From an uncultured Lacinutrix sp. (lineage in GTDB: Bacteria > Bacteroidota > Bacteroidia > Flavobacteriales > Flavobacteriaceae): 64,000 nt of DNA. This document shows positions 36,787 through 46,016 of this stretch, piece after piece (position 1 is the first letter of the stretch; every line of letters begins with the position of its first letter). The translations under genes and the position numbers were made by a program. Location of the stretch: positions 124,001 through 188,000 of the forward strand of contig NZ_CANMRQ010000002.1 in NCBI RefSeq assembly GCF_947500325.1, read 5' to 3'. The notes under the pieces are model-generated. The model made no database searches. It was not told where the DNA came from and worked only from the letters and a program-made list of their open reading frames with translations.

Positions 36787-38634
36787 TTACTCAACCGTAA
36801 CTGATTTTGCCAAATTTCTTGGTTGATCAACGTTTTTATCGAGCATTACAGCGATATGATATGATAATAATTGTAATGGAATAGTCGTTAAAAGAGGTGT
36901 CAAAAGTTCTAGTGTTTCTGGAACTTCAATAACATGATCTGCAAGGTTTTTAACCTCTGTATCTCCTTCGGTAACTATACCAATAATTTTACCTTTTCTT
37001 GATTTAATTTCTTGAATATTACTTACCACTTTATCATAGTGCCCTTTTTTTGTTGCAATAACAAATACAGGCATTTGCTCATCAATTAAAGCAATAGGTC
37101 CATGTTTCATCTCTGCAGCTGGGTAACCTTCTGCATGAATATATGAGATTTCTTTTAATTTTAATGCGCCTTCAAGTGCAACAGGGAAATTAAAACCTCT
37201 ACCAAGATAAAGACAGTTTTTGGCATCTTTATATGTTTCTGCAACAACTTTTATATGAGCATCAGATTGCAATGCTTTTTGCACCTTGTCAGGAATTAAT
37301 TCTAATTCTTGCAAGTGGAGATGAAACTCAGAATGAGATAAAGTACCTTTTTCCTTTGCTAGTTTTAAAGCAATAAGTGTTAAAACAGTAATTTGTGTTG
37401 TGAACGCTTTTGTTGATGCTACTCCAATTTCAGGACCTGCGTGAGTATAAGCACCAGCATGAGTTTCTCTAGCTATAGAGGAACCAACAACATTACAAAC
37501 CCCAAATACAAATGCTCCTTTGGATTTAGCAAGTTTTATTGCTGCTAAAGTATCTGCAGTTTCACCAGATTGCGATATAGCAATAACAACATCATTTTCA
37601 GTTATAACAGGATTTCTGTATCTAAATTCTGAAGCATATTCTACTTCAACAGGAATACGAGCTAAGTCTTCGAATATATATTCTGATACTAGACCTGCAT
37701 GCCAAGATGTTCCACAAGCTATTACTATAATTCTATTAGCGTTTAAAAACTTTTCAAGATTGTCATCTATACCAGCCATTCTAACCTGACCTTTATTAGC
37801 ATTCAATCGCCCTCTATAAGTATCTTTTATAGCATTTGGTTGCTCGTGGATTTCTTTAAGCATAAAATGCTCATAACCACCTTTGACGATTTGTTCTAAA
37901 TTAAGTTGCAATTCTTGGATATAAGGATCTACTAATGCATCATTCTTAATTTTCCTTATTTTAACACCTTTTTTTAATCTTACAATAGCCATTTCTTCAT
38001 CTTCTAAATAAATGGCTTTTTTAGTATACTCTAAAAAAGGAGTAGCATCACTTGCGATAAAAAATTCATTTTCACCAACACCTATAGCTAACGGACTTCC
38101 TAATTTTGCAACTACAATTTCGTCTGGTTTGTTTTTGTCAAAAACGGCAATAGCGTATGCTCCAACAACTTGGTTAAGAGCTATTTGTACTGCTTTTCCT
38201 AACTTAACTTGTTCGTTCTTTTTTACGTCTTCAATTAAATTTATTAAAACCTCAGTATCAGTTTCAGAACTAAAAGTATAACCTCTTTTAATTAATTCTT
38301 TTTTAATTGAAGCATAGTTTTCTATAATTCCATTATGAATTATAACTAAATCACCAGAGTTTGAGTAATGAGGATGTGAGTTAATATCATTAGGAACGCC
38401 ATGAGTCGCCCATCTAGTGTGACCAATTCCAAGAGAACCTGTTGTTTCTATTTCATTATTGACACGATTTTCTAGATCTACTACCTTTCCTTTTGTTTTA
38501 GATAGTTGAATAGAGTTTCCGTCATAAAGTGCAATTCCAGCACTATCATAACCTCTATATTCTAAACGTTTTAGGCCTTCTAATATAATTGGGTAAGCTT
38601 CTCTCTTTCCTATATATCCTACAATTCCGCACAT
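36787..38634 (-). CDS. glmS: Glutamine-fructose-6-phosphate aminotransferase (isomerizing)
   Basis: This 615-residue enzyme makes glucosamine-6-phosphate for peptidoglycan and LPS. The N-terminal glutaminase nucleophile is C2 in MCGIVGYIG, exposed after methionine removal. GHTRWATHG and the glutaminase core follow, then two SIS domains (SQSGETADTLA, PAAEMKHGPIALID). The C-terminal LAKSVTVE carries the active-site lysine. It starts six bases after the DUF4270 gene in an operon with the glycogen-synthase-like gene. No ribozyme-like leader was seen. Confidence 0.97.
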   Translation of the reverse strand: MCGIVGYIGKREAYPIILEGLKRLEYRGYDSAGIALYDGNSIQLSKTKGKVVDLENRVNNEIETTGSLGIGHTRWATHGVPNDINSHPHYSNSGDLVIIHNGIIENYASIKKELIKRGYTFSSETDTEVLINLIEDVKKNEQVKLGKAVQIALNQVVGAYAIAVFDKNKPDEIVVAKLGSPLAIGVGENEFFIASDATPFLEYTKKAIYLEDEEMAIVRLKKGVKIRKIKNDALVDPYIQELQLNLEQIVKGGYEHFMLKEIHEQPNAIKDTYRGRLNANKGQVRMAGIDDNLEKFLNANRIIVIACGTSWHAGLVSEYIFEDLARIPVEVEYASEFRYRNPVITENDVVIAISQSGETADTLAAIKLAKSKGAFVFGVCNVVGSSIARETHAGAYTHAGPEIGVASTKAFTTQITVLTLIALKLAKEKGTLSHSEFHLHLQELELIPDKVQKALQSDAHIKVVAETYKDAKNCLYLGRGFNFPVALEGALKLKEISYIHAEGYPAAEMKHGPIALIDEQMPVFVIATKKGHYDKVVSNIQEIKSRKGKIIGIVTEGDTEVKNLADHVIEVPETLELLTPLLTTIPLQLLSYHIAVMLDKNVDQPRNLAKSVTVE

Positions 38635-38640
38635 ATGTGA

Positions 38641-40251
38641 TTAGTTTTCTGGTTCTGTATAAAAGATTTCAAATTCGGGACGTTTATCAACTGTTAAAGA
38701 TTGATTTCCATGTAAAATGGTTGCTTTTGCTTGAAGGATGCTACTAGTTGGGATTAAGCTAAGTACAGTTTCATCGTCTTCGTCTTCAACTGCGTTTTGA
38801 ATCTTTGAGTTTTGAGATAAATTAACGTTTGAACTCACGTATAATCCTAATTTAGTATTAGTAGAATCTCTTTTTAGTATATTATTAATATGGTTTGTTA
38901 TTCTAAACTTATATTTTCCTTCACTCAATGCTTCAGCGTGAACTATTTTAGAATTATTAGGATTTGTTGTATTTGTAGAGCCATCTAAGAAAAAATCTAC
39001 AACAGGAACATTGTTTTTTAAATCGAATAATAATAGTCTAGTCGGCTCATTTTCATTGTCGGTAATTTTTGTTTCATCAACATGAAAAATTAAATTAGCT
39101 TCATTAATTAACCATTTGTCTTTTTTACTTCTAAATTCTGCTTCTTCATCTCCAAATAGATCAACAACTGCCATGTAGCCATCTAAACCTTTTAAGTATA
39201 AATTTTCATTACCATTTATAGCGTCTCCGTTTAAATCTGTGGTAACTCCAGTAGTATTAAAAGTATTAACTCTTTTTCTATTAAAGTTTAAGGTGAACTC
39301 AGTGCTGCCTAGAGCAGTACCTGCTATTTCTTCTTCATTAGTATAGTCAACTATAATGTTTGTTTCACTAGAACCAAAATTTAATACGATCATACTACCA
39401 TCATTGGTTATAGGTTCAACTTTAAAAATAAGACCTCTAAAATAATCAACAAAACCATTTGCATTGTCAAAAGCTGCTTTACCTTCTTCACTAAAAAATA
39501 AATTTTGTAAAAAAGCATTAGTAGGATCATCAATTGGTAAATTAGGATTAAAAAGTTCTAATTCCAATCTAGGAGATAAGCGTTGTGAAACTTCACCATC
39601 ATCATCTAGAACAAGAATTTCTTGAGGACTAGGTCTAAAAGGATTTGCGGTTGTGCTTTCATATAATAGTTGACCAATTTGATTGCAAAACAATTCTTCT
39701 TCATTAGAATAATAAAATTGTTGTTCTTCAAATTCTGTATTTGGATCTAGATCTCTTATTAGATATTTAGATTCATAGATAGATAGTTTATAAGCAACCT
39801 CTGGATTACCAAAAATAGAATCTAAGCTATAAGTGTTAGCTCCATTATCATCTGTTGATTCTAATATTGAATAGTATGGAACTGTTAGTTTTACTCCTTC
39901 AAGAACAGGATCTGTTCCAAAATCAGGGCCAAAGAATCTTGGAATAACTTGAGTAATTATACTTGCAGATGTTGTACCAAATTCAGAGTTTGGATCTTTA
40001 TATACACCTAATAAGTTTGTAGAGAGCTCTGTTGTTTGTACTCCAGTCATATCTGGATTACCAGAAGGATTGTATGGTGTTACAGATTGTGTGTAAGTTA
40101 CTAAAGGGAAAACTCTACTTGTAGCATCAAAATTCTTTATGCCTTCTATATTGCTATCTATATTAGCAAAATCTTTGTCACATGCAATTGTGACTACTAA
40201 AATCAAGGCAAGTAATGCTATAGATTTTAGACTTTTAATTGTTTTTTTCAT
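38641..40251 (-). CDS. DUF4270 lipoprotein
   Basis: This 536-residue lipoprotein has a signal ending VTIAC (C24). It matches the flavobacterial DUF4270 family in length and style: an N-terminal region with VTYTQSVTPYN, repeated beta-rich segments, and LNFNRKRVNTFNT and EANLIFHVDE segments. It is probably anchored to the outer membrane, with unknown function. It follows the glycogen-synthase-like gene by 36 bases and precedes glmS by six. Confidence 0.88.
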   Translation of the reverse strand: MKKTIKSLKSIALLALILVVTIACDKDFANIDSNIEGIKNFDATSRVFPLVTYTQSVTPYNPSGNPDMTGVQTTELSTNLLGVYKDPNSEFGTTSASIITQVIPRFFGPDFGTDPVLEGVKLTVPYYSILESTDDNGANTYSLDSIFGNPEVAYKLSIYESKYLIRDLDPNTEFEEQQFYYSNEEELFCNQIGQLLYESTTANPFRPSPQEILVLDDDGEVSQRLSPRLELELFNPNLPIDDPTNAFLQNLFFSEEGKAAFDNANGFVDYFRGLIFKVEPITNDGSMIVLNFGSSETNIIVDYTNEEEIAGTALGSTEFTLNFNRKRVNTFNTTGVTTDLNGDAINGNENLYLKGLDGYMAVVDLFGDEEAEFRSKKDKWLINEANLIFHVDETKITDNENEPTRLLLFDLKNNVPVVDFFLDGSTNTTNPNNSKIVHAEALSEGKYKFRITNHINNILKRDSTNTKLGLYVSSNVNLSQNSKIQNAVEDEDDETVLSLIPTSSILQAKATILHGNQSLTVDKRPEFEIFYTEPEN

Positions 40252-40287
40252 AGTATTTTTTAATTCTTTCTTAGTTAAAAAGAACCT

Positions 40288-41097
40288 TTATTGTAAAACG
40301 CTGGTATTATAAAATTCTGTATAAGCTTCAGCAAACTCATCTTTTTCTTTAAAGTCTAAAACAGGTTTTTCAGAGTCCTTTAAATAATCTTCTAATTCTT
40401 TAGGCATTTCATGAGACCCTATAATTAATGCATCAGAATGGTCTATCGCTACTTTCATTAAATTGTTGTATGTCGGTTTTTCTAATACCTTAATAGCGTC
40501 TTTGTCAATATTATCGAATGCAACTTTATTAATTAAGTCTTCATTTAACGTTGTATCAAAGCTTTGATTGTATACAGAAGTTACAATTTTACTTTCGTTA
40601 AATAAAGGTTCGTCTTTGTAAAATTGCTTCAAATACAATGGTAGTAAGGATGCAAGCCAACCATGAACGTGAATTATATCTGGAGACCAGTTTAATTTTT
40701 TAACAGTTTCAATAACTCCTTTTGCAAAGAAAATAGCACGTTCATCATTGTCAGGGAATAAGTTTCCATCCTCATCTGTAAGCGTTGCTTTTCTTTTAAA
40801 ATATTCGTCATTATCTATAAAATAAACTTGAATACGTTCTTTAGGAATAGAGGCAACTTTAATAATTAATGGCATATCTAAATCATTAATTACTAAATTA
40901 ATACCAGAAAGACGAATCACTTCGTGTAATTGATGTCTTCTTTCATTAATATTTCCATATCTAGGCATGAATATTCTAATTTGTCCACCCTGTTGATTTA
41001 CCATTCTTGGAGTTTCAAACGACATTGAAGAAATCTCTGTTTCTGGTAAATATGGAACCACTTCAGATGATACATATAATATTCTCTTATCTTTCAT
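40288..41097 (-). CDS. Half-length glycogen/starch synthase-like protein, N-terminal domain only
   Basis: This 269-residue protein corresponds to the N-terminal Rossmann domain of GT5 glycogen synthase (ILYVSSEVVPY, IRIFMPRYG, DIIHVHGWLASLLPLYL). It stops where the second, donor-binding domain should begin. The KTGGLADV loop that binds ADP-glucose is replaced by LPETEISSM, so ordinary glucosyltransferase activity is unlikely. It heads an operon with DUF4270 and glmS. A regulatory or sugar-nucleotide-sensing role is possible but unproven. Related flavobacteria seem to keep a similar short form, so this is probably not recent decay. Confidence 0.85.
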   Translation of the reverse strand: MKDKRILYVSSEVVPYLPETEISSMSFETPRMVNQQGGQIRIFMPRYGNINERRHQLHEVIRLSGINLVINDLDMPLIIKVASIPKERIQVYFIDNDEYFKRKATLTDEDGNLFPDNDERAIFFAKGVIETVKKLNWSPDIIHVHGWLASLLPLYLKQFYKDEPLFNESKIVTSVYNQSFDTTLNEDLINKVAFDNIDKDAIKVLEKPTYNNLMKVAIDHSDALIIGSHEMPKELEDYLKDSEKPVLDFKEKDEFAEAYTEFYNTSVLQ

Positions 41098-41225
41098 ACG
41101 TTAGTTTTAATAGATTTATTTATGGCTATCTAGGTTTGCCTTTATCTTTCTTTTTTTCTTGTTTTTTCACCTTAAAAACTCACTTAAGAGCATTGTTATA
41201 TGGAAAAATCAAAATAAAAAACACG

Positions 41226-41233
41226 CAAAAGTA
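41226..41233 (-). promoter_or_regulatory. Candidate -7 box for the synthase-DUF4270-glmS operon (TACTTTTG)
   Basis: TACTTTTG on the minus strand fits TAnnTTTG and lies about 128 bases upstream of the ATG at 41097, divergent from the panC box. Confidence 0.4.
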
Positions 41234-41264
41234 CAAAAATTTATGCAGATTGCGACTAATATGT

Positions 41265-41272
41265 TAAGTTTG
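41265..41272 (+). promoter_or_regulatory. panC -7 box (TAAGTTTG)
   Basis: TAAGTTTG fits TAnnTTTG exactly and lies 24 bases before the panC ATG. Confidence 0.5.
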
Positions 41273-41296
41273 CACGCGTTAATTTTATATTAAAAA

Positions 41297-42145
41297 ATGA
41301 CTGTTTTTTCTAATAAAACTGAAATCCAAAAGCATATTTCGGAAAAAAAAGCAAAAGGAATCACTTTTGGTTTTGTCCCAACAATGGGTGCTTTACATGA
41401 TGGACACTTGTCTTTGGTAAAGGAGGCATTGGCTAATAATGACTATTGTGTTGTTAGTATTTTTGTCAACCCAACACAATTTGATAATGCTGAAGATTTA
41501 AAAAAATACCCACGTACTTTAGATCAAGATGTTAAGCTATTGAAAACGGTTTCTAAAGATATTATCGTTTATGCGCCTAGTGTTAAAGATATATATGGGG
41601 ATAATGCGAAAGCTGAACATTTTAGTTTCGATGGATTAGAATTTGAAATGGAAGGCAGGTTTAGGCAAGGTCATTTTGATGGAGTTGGAACTATAGTTAA
41701 GCGATTATTTGAGATTGTAACACCAAATAACTCATATTTTGGAGAGAAAGATTTTCAGCAATTGGCTATCATTAAAAAACTAGTTGAAAAGTATAATATA
41801 CCAGTAATAGTAAATGGATGTAAAATTCATAGAGAAACAAGTGGTTTAGCTATGAGTTCAAGAAATACTAGGCTAAAACCAAATTATAAGATTGCTGCGC
41901 CTTTTATATATAAAACATTAAAAGATGCAAAAGAAAAGTTTGGCACAAAAAGTGCTAATGAAGTAACGGAATGGGTTGAAAAACAATTTGCAAAACATAA
42001 ACTATTAGAATTAGAATATTTTATTATTGCAGACATTGAAACCTTAAAGCCAGTAAAAAGAAAATCCAAATTTAAAACCTATCGTGCTTTTATTGCTGCT
42101 TATGCAGATGACATAAGATTAATAGATAATTTAGCACTAAATTAA
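41297..42145 (+). CDS. panC: Pantoate-beta-alanine ligase
   Basis: This 282-residue cytidylyltransferase-like enzyme joins pantoate and beta-alanine with ATP to make pantothenate. The ATP motif is H34-D-G-H37 after PTMGALH, followed by [18 protein letters not shown] and the [14 protein letters not shown] and GLAMSSRN segments. It is first in a run with panD 13 bases later, so two steps of coenzyme A precursor synthesis are adjacent. Confidence 0.97.
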   Translation: MTVFSNKTEIQKHISEKKAKGITFGFVPTMGALHDGHLSLVKEALANNDYCVVSIFVNPTQFDNAEDLKKYPRTLDQDVKLLKTVSKDIIVYAPSVKDIYGDNAKAEHFSFDGLEFEMEGRFRQGHFDGVGTIVKRLFEIVTPNNSYFGEKDFQQLAIIKKLVEKYNIPVIVNGCKIHRETSGLAMSSRNTRLKPNYKIAAPFIYKTLKDAKEKFGTKSANEVTEWVEKQFAKHKLLELEYFIIADIETLKPVKRKSKFKTYRAFIAAYADDIRLIDNLALN

Positions 42146-42146
42146 T

Positions 42147-42154
42147 TACCTTTG
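42147..42154 (+). promoter_or_regulatory. Internal panD -7 box (TACCTTTG)
   Basis: TACCTTTG lies between the panC stop and the panD ATG, with four bases (CACC) to the start codon. It would give panD its own nearly leaderless transcript. Confidence 0.5.
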
Positions 42155-42158
42155 CACC

Positions 42159-42509
42159 ATGCAAATACAAGTAGTAAAATCTAAAATTCATAGAGTAAAA
42201 GTAACCGGCGCAGACCTTAATTATATTGGTAGTATAACTATTGATGAAGATTTAATGGATGCAGCTAATATTATACAAGGAGAGAAAGTACAAATTGTAA
42301 ATAATAATAATGGAGCGCGTTTAGAAACTTATGCTATTCCGGGGCCAAGGAATAGTGGAGAAATCACACTAAATGGTGCAGCTGCAAGATTGGTTTCTCC
42401 AGGAGATGTATTAATCTTGATTACTTATGGCTTTATGGATATTGAAAAGGCAAAAGTATTTAAACCTTCATTGGTGTTTCCCGATGAAGCAACAAATCTA
42501 TTAAAGTAA
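42159..42509 (+). CDS. panD: Aspartate 1-decarboxylase proenzyme
   Basis: This 116-residue pyruvoyl-dependent enzyme makes beta-alanine from aspartate. Self-cleavage occurs between G24 and S25 in NYIGSITID, giving the pyruvoyl group on S25. The segments [15 protein letters not shown] and [17 protein letters not shown] are typical, and the length is normal. It lies 13 bases after panC and three bases before the UPF0104 gene. Confidence 0.97.
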   Translation: MQIQVVKSKIHRVKVTGADLNYIGSITIDEDLMDAANIIQGEKVQIVNNNNGARLETYAIPGPRNSGEITLNGAAARLVSPGDVLILITYGFMDIEKAKVFKPSLVFPDEATNLLK

Positions 42510-42512
42510 ACA

Positions 42513-43466
42513 TTGAACAAATCGATACTTAAAATATTAAAAATTTCACTCCCAATTTTATTGGGAGTTTTTTTAATATGGTATTCTCTTTCAAAACTAT
42601 CTTTTCAAGAATTATTAAGCTATTTTAAGTCTGCTGATTATGTATACATATGTTTAGGAGTGTTTTTAGGCTTTTTAAGTCATTTATCAAGAGCTTACCG
42701 TTGGACTTTTATGCTAGAACCACTTGGTTATAAAATTAAATTTGGTAATAGCTTTATGGCAGTATTTGCTACTTATTTAATAAATTATACTATACCCCGA
42801 GCAGGTGAAGTAGCACGAGCATCAATTTTAACTAACTACGAAGGTGTACCTTTCGAAAAAGGCTTTGGAACTATAGTTGCAGAACGTATAGCAGATGTGT
42901 TAGTAATGATACTAATTATATCTATAACCTTGTTTTTGGAATTTGATTTTATTTATAACTTTTTAGTAGAACGTTTTAATCCATCTAAAATAATTATAGG
43001 TTTTTTAGGCTTAATAATTTTAATCTTTTTCTTTATATTTTATATAAAAAAAAGCAACTCTAAAATAGCTGTTAAAATAAAGAGTTTTGTAAACGGATTA
43101 ATAGAAGGCGCATTAAGTATTTTTAAAATGAAGAAAAAATGGCCGTTTATTTTTCACACTTTTTTTATATGGGGTATGTATGTATTGATGTTTTATGTAA
43201 CTACTTTTGCAATCCCGCAATTAAATAATATACCATTAGGCGCTATTTTAATAGCTTTTATATTAGCTAGTTTTAGTATTGCTGCTACAAATGGAGGTAT
43301 TGGTTCATATCCAGAAGCTATAGTTTTAGCTTTTTTATTGTTTAACTTACCTGAAAACCCAAGTCGGGCTTTTGGATGGATAATGTGGACCTCACAAACC
43401 GCATTGGTTATTCTTTTTGGCGGTTTATCATTACTTTACCTTCCTATTTATAATAGAAAGAAATAA
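42513..43466 (+). CDS. UPF0104 / lysylphosphatidylglycerol synthase-type transmembrane protein
   Basis: This 317-residue integral membrane protein has about eight helices and the family motifs R-A-Y-R-W (SRAYRWTFMLEPLG), YTIPRAGEVARA and ERIADVLVM, with NGGIGSYPEA near residue 255. The family resembles the flippase part of MprF, but no synthase domain is present. It begins at a TTG three bases after the panD stop; this start gives the charged leader typical of the family. The lipid or other substrate is unknown. Confidence 0.88.
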   Translation: MNKSILKILKISLPILLGVFLIWYSLSKLSFQELLSYFKSADYVYICLGVFLGFLSHLSRAYRWTFMLEPLGYKIKFGNSFMAVFATYLINYTIPRAGEVARASILTNYEGVPFEKGFGTIVAERIADVLVMILIISITLFLEFDFIYNFLVERFNPSKIIIGFLGLIILIFFFIFYIKKSNSKIAVKIKSFVNGLIEGALSIFKMKKKWPFIFHTFFIWGMYVLMFYVTTFAIPQLNNIPLGAILIAFILASFSIAATNGGIGSYPEAIVLAFLLFNLPENPSRAFGWIMWTSQTALVILFGGLSLLYLPIYNRKK

Positions 43467-43502
43467 TTTGTACATTGCATTTCTAATTTTAAAAACCCTA
43501 CT

Positions 43503-44648
43503 ATGAAACGTATTATTTACCTTTTCGTTTTTTTCATATCGATACATTTTATTGGTGCCCAAGCAACTTATAAGAACTTTAATTCAGCTCGATTAGGAGA
43601 GGCTAGAGACATTAAAATTCAATTACCTAGAAGTTATGATAAAGGAGATAAAAGTTACCCTATTATTTTAGTTTTAGATGGTGACTATATGTTTGAAATA
43701 GTTTCGGGAAATGTAGATTATGCATCGTATTGGGAAGATATTCCAGAAGCTATTGTAGTTGGTGTAAATCAATATGGTAAACGAGATGCCGATAATTTAT
43801 ATTCTGAACAAAATTCGTTACCAATAGAAACTGGTGCAGCATTTTTTGAGTTTATAAGTATGGAGCTTATTCCATTTATTGAAAAAACATATAGAACAGA
43901 AAAATTTAAGGTAGCAATTGGGCATGGTACTACAGCTAACTTTATTAACTATTACTTGTTAAAAGAGAACCCTTTATTTAATGCATATGTAGCTATAAGT
44001 CCAGATTTAGCTGCAGATATGACAACATTTTTAACTGAAAAGTTGCCTAAAATTGAAAATAAAACATTCTATTATTTAGCAACTTCAGATAATGATGTGA
44101 AATCAATTCAAAAAGGAACAAAGGCTTTAAATGATGCCATTAAAGGTGTAGATAATAAAAATGTATTAAGTAGTTTTAATGATTTCATAGGGCCTTCGCA
44201 TTATGCACTTCCTGCACATGCTATTCCGCAAGCTTTAGAGGATATTTTCTTTGTGTTTAGACCAATTTCAAAGAAAGAGTATAAAGAATCTATTTTAAAA
44301 TTAGAAGACTCTCCAGTAGATTATTTAGTTGAGAAGTATAGAATGATTGAAGATCTTTTTGGGATTAAAAAACCTATTTTAGTTAATGATTTTAGAGCTA
44401 TTGCTGCTGCGATTAAAAAAACAGAAAAATTCGAATATTTCGAGCCGTTAGGTAAATTAGCAAGAAAGGAATATCCAGACACATTGTTAGGAAATTATTA
44501 TTTAGGACGTTTTTACGAAGAAACGGGAAAGCCTAAAAAAGCTATGAAAACATATCAATCTGCATATATTTTAGAAGAGATAGGTGGTATTACTAAAGAT
44601 CACGTTTTAGAATTATCTGAGCAGATTAAAGCAGATTTTGGATATTAA
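43503..44648 (+). CDS. Secreted esterase-fold protein lacking the nucleophile
   Basis: This 381-residue protein has a signal peptide (1-19, FIGAQ) and an esterase D-like alpha/beta hydrolase domain (PF00756 type: IKIQLPRSYD, YPIILVLDGDYMFE, ELIPFIEKTYRT). At the nucleophile elbow, where G-H-S-x-G-G is expected, it reads GHGTTANF, so the serine is missing. The C-terminal ~110 residues hold a TPR-like helix pair (GRFYEETGKPKKAMKTYQSAY). It may be a binding protein instead of an enzyme. It shares its last base with the radA start (TAATG). Confidence 0.8.
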   Translation: MKRIIYLFVFFISIHFIGAQATYKNFNSARLGEARDIKIQLPRSYDKGDKSYPIILVLDGDYMFEIVSGNVDYASYWEDIPEAIVVGVNQYGKRDADNLYSEQNSLPIETGAAFFEFISMELIPFIEKTYRTEKFKVAIGHGTTANFINYYLLKENPLFNAYVAISPDLAADMTTFLTEKLPKIENKTFYYLATSDNDVKSIQKGTKALNDAIKGVDNKNVLSSFNDFIGPSHYALPAHAIPQALEDIFFVFRPISKKEYKESILKLEDSPVDYLVEKYRMIEDLFGIKKPILVNDFRAIAAAIKKTEKFEYFEPLGKLARKEYPDTLLGNYYLGRFYEETGKPKKAMKTYQSAYILEEIGGITKDHVLELSEQIKADFGY

Positions 44649-46006
44649 TGGCTAAAATAAAAACCACTTTTTTTTGTCAAAGTTGCGGTACGCAATATGC
44701 GAAATGGCAAGGGCAGTGTACAGCATGTAAAGAGTGGAATACTATTGTTGAAGAGGTTATTCAAAAGCCAGAAAAGAGCGATTGGAAAACACCTTCAAAT
44801 ACCGTTAAGCGTGTTTCGAAACCTTTAAAAATAAAAGAAATTGATTCCTCTAAAGAAGCTAGATTAGATACCTTAGATGCAGAATTTAATCGTGTTTTGG
44901 GAGGTGGCATAGTACCTGGTTCATTAACACTTTTAGGAGGAGAACCAGGAATAGGTAAGAGTACTTTGTTATTGCAGATTTCTTTAAAACTACCGTATAA
45001 AACATTGTATGTTTCTGGAGAAGAAAGTCAAAAGCAAATAAAAATGCGTGCTGAGCGTATTAACCCTAATAATGATAGCTGTTATATTCTTACAGAGACT
45101 AAGACTCAAAATATCTTTAAGCAAATTGAAGCTTTAGAACCTGATATTGTTATAATAGATTCTATACAAACATTGCATAGTGATTATATTGAATCATCTA
45201 GCGGTAGTATTTCGCAAATAAAGGAATGTACTACAGAACTTATTAAATACGCTAAAGAAACTAATACGCCTGTTGTTTTAATAGGTCATATTACCAAAGA
45301 TGGTCACATTGCAGGGCCAAAGATATTAGAGCATATGGTAGATACTGTTTTGCAATTTGAAGGTGATCGTAATCATGTGTTTAGAATTTTACGAGCTCAA
45401 AAAAATCGTTTCGGCTCTACCAGTGAGTTAGGTATTTATGAAATGCAAGGTTCTGGTTTGCGAGAAGTAAGTAATCCTAGTGAAATATTAATATCAAAAA
45501 AAGACGAGGAACTTTCTGGAAATGCTATCGCTGCAACTTTAGAAGGTATGCGTCCATTAATGATAGAAGTACAAGCATTAGTAAGTACAGCTGTTTATGG
45601 AACGCCGCAAAGAAGTGCTACAGGGTTTAATGCTAAAAGACTAAATATGCTTTTAGCTGTTCTAGAAAAAAGAGCAGGTTTCCGTTTAGGTGCAAAAGAT
45701 GTGTTTTTAAATATAACAGGAGGAATAACTGTTGATGATCCAGCTATCGATTTAGCAGTGGTTGCAGCTATTTTATCTTCTAATGAAGATGAAGCATTAT
45801 TAGCAAATTACTGTTTTGCTGCCGAAGTTGGTTTATCTGGAGAAATAAGACCAGTACAACGTGTGGAGCAACGTATTTTAGAAGCTGAAAAATTAGGGTT
45901 TTCAACCATTTTTGTGTCAAAATATAATAAGATCTCTCTTCAAAATACAGCTATTAAAATTCAATTGATTTCTAAGATTGAAGATTTGGTTGATTTTATA
46001 GTTTAA
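44648..46006 (+). CDS. radA: DNA repair protein RadA
   Basis: This 452-residue RecA-like ATPase drives branch migration in recombination. It has the N-terminal zinc finger C10-x2-C13...C24-x2-C27, Walker A GEPGIGKST (~98-106), the RadA-specific KNRFGS motif (~257) and a C-terminal Lon-like domain (AIDLAVVAAILSS). Its ATG overlaps the stop of the previous gene by one base. Confidence 0.97.
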   Translation: MAKIKTTFFCQSCGTQYAKWQGQCTACKEWNTIVEEVIQKPEKSDWKTPSNTVKRVSKPLKIKEIDSSKEARLDTLDAEFNRVLGGGIVPGSLTLLGGEPGIGKSTLLLQISLKLPYKTLYVSGEESQKQIKMRAERINPNNDSCYILTETKTQNIFKQIEALEPDIVIIDSIQTLHSDYIESSSGSISQIKECTTELIKYAKETNTPVVLIGHITKDGHIAGPKILEHMVDTVLQFEGDRNHVFRILRAQKNRFGSTSELGIYEMQGSGLREVSNPSEILISKKDEELSGNAIAATLEGMRPLMIEVQALVSTAVYGTPQRSATGFNAKRLNMLLAVLEKRAGFRLGAKDVFLNITGGITVDDPAIDLAVVAAILSSNEDEALLANYCFAAEVGLSGEIRPVQRVEQRILEAEKLGFSTIFVSKYNKISLQNTAIKIQLISKIEDLVDFIV

Positions 46007-46016
46007 AAATAATTAC

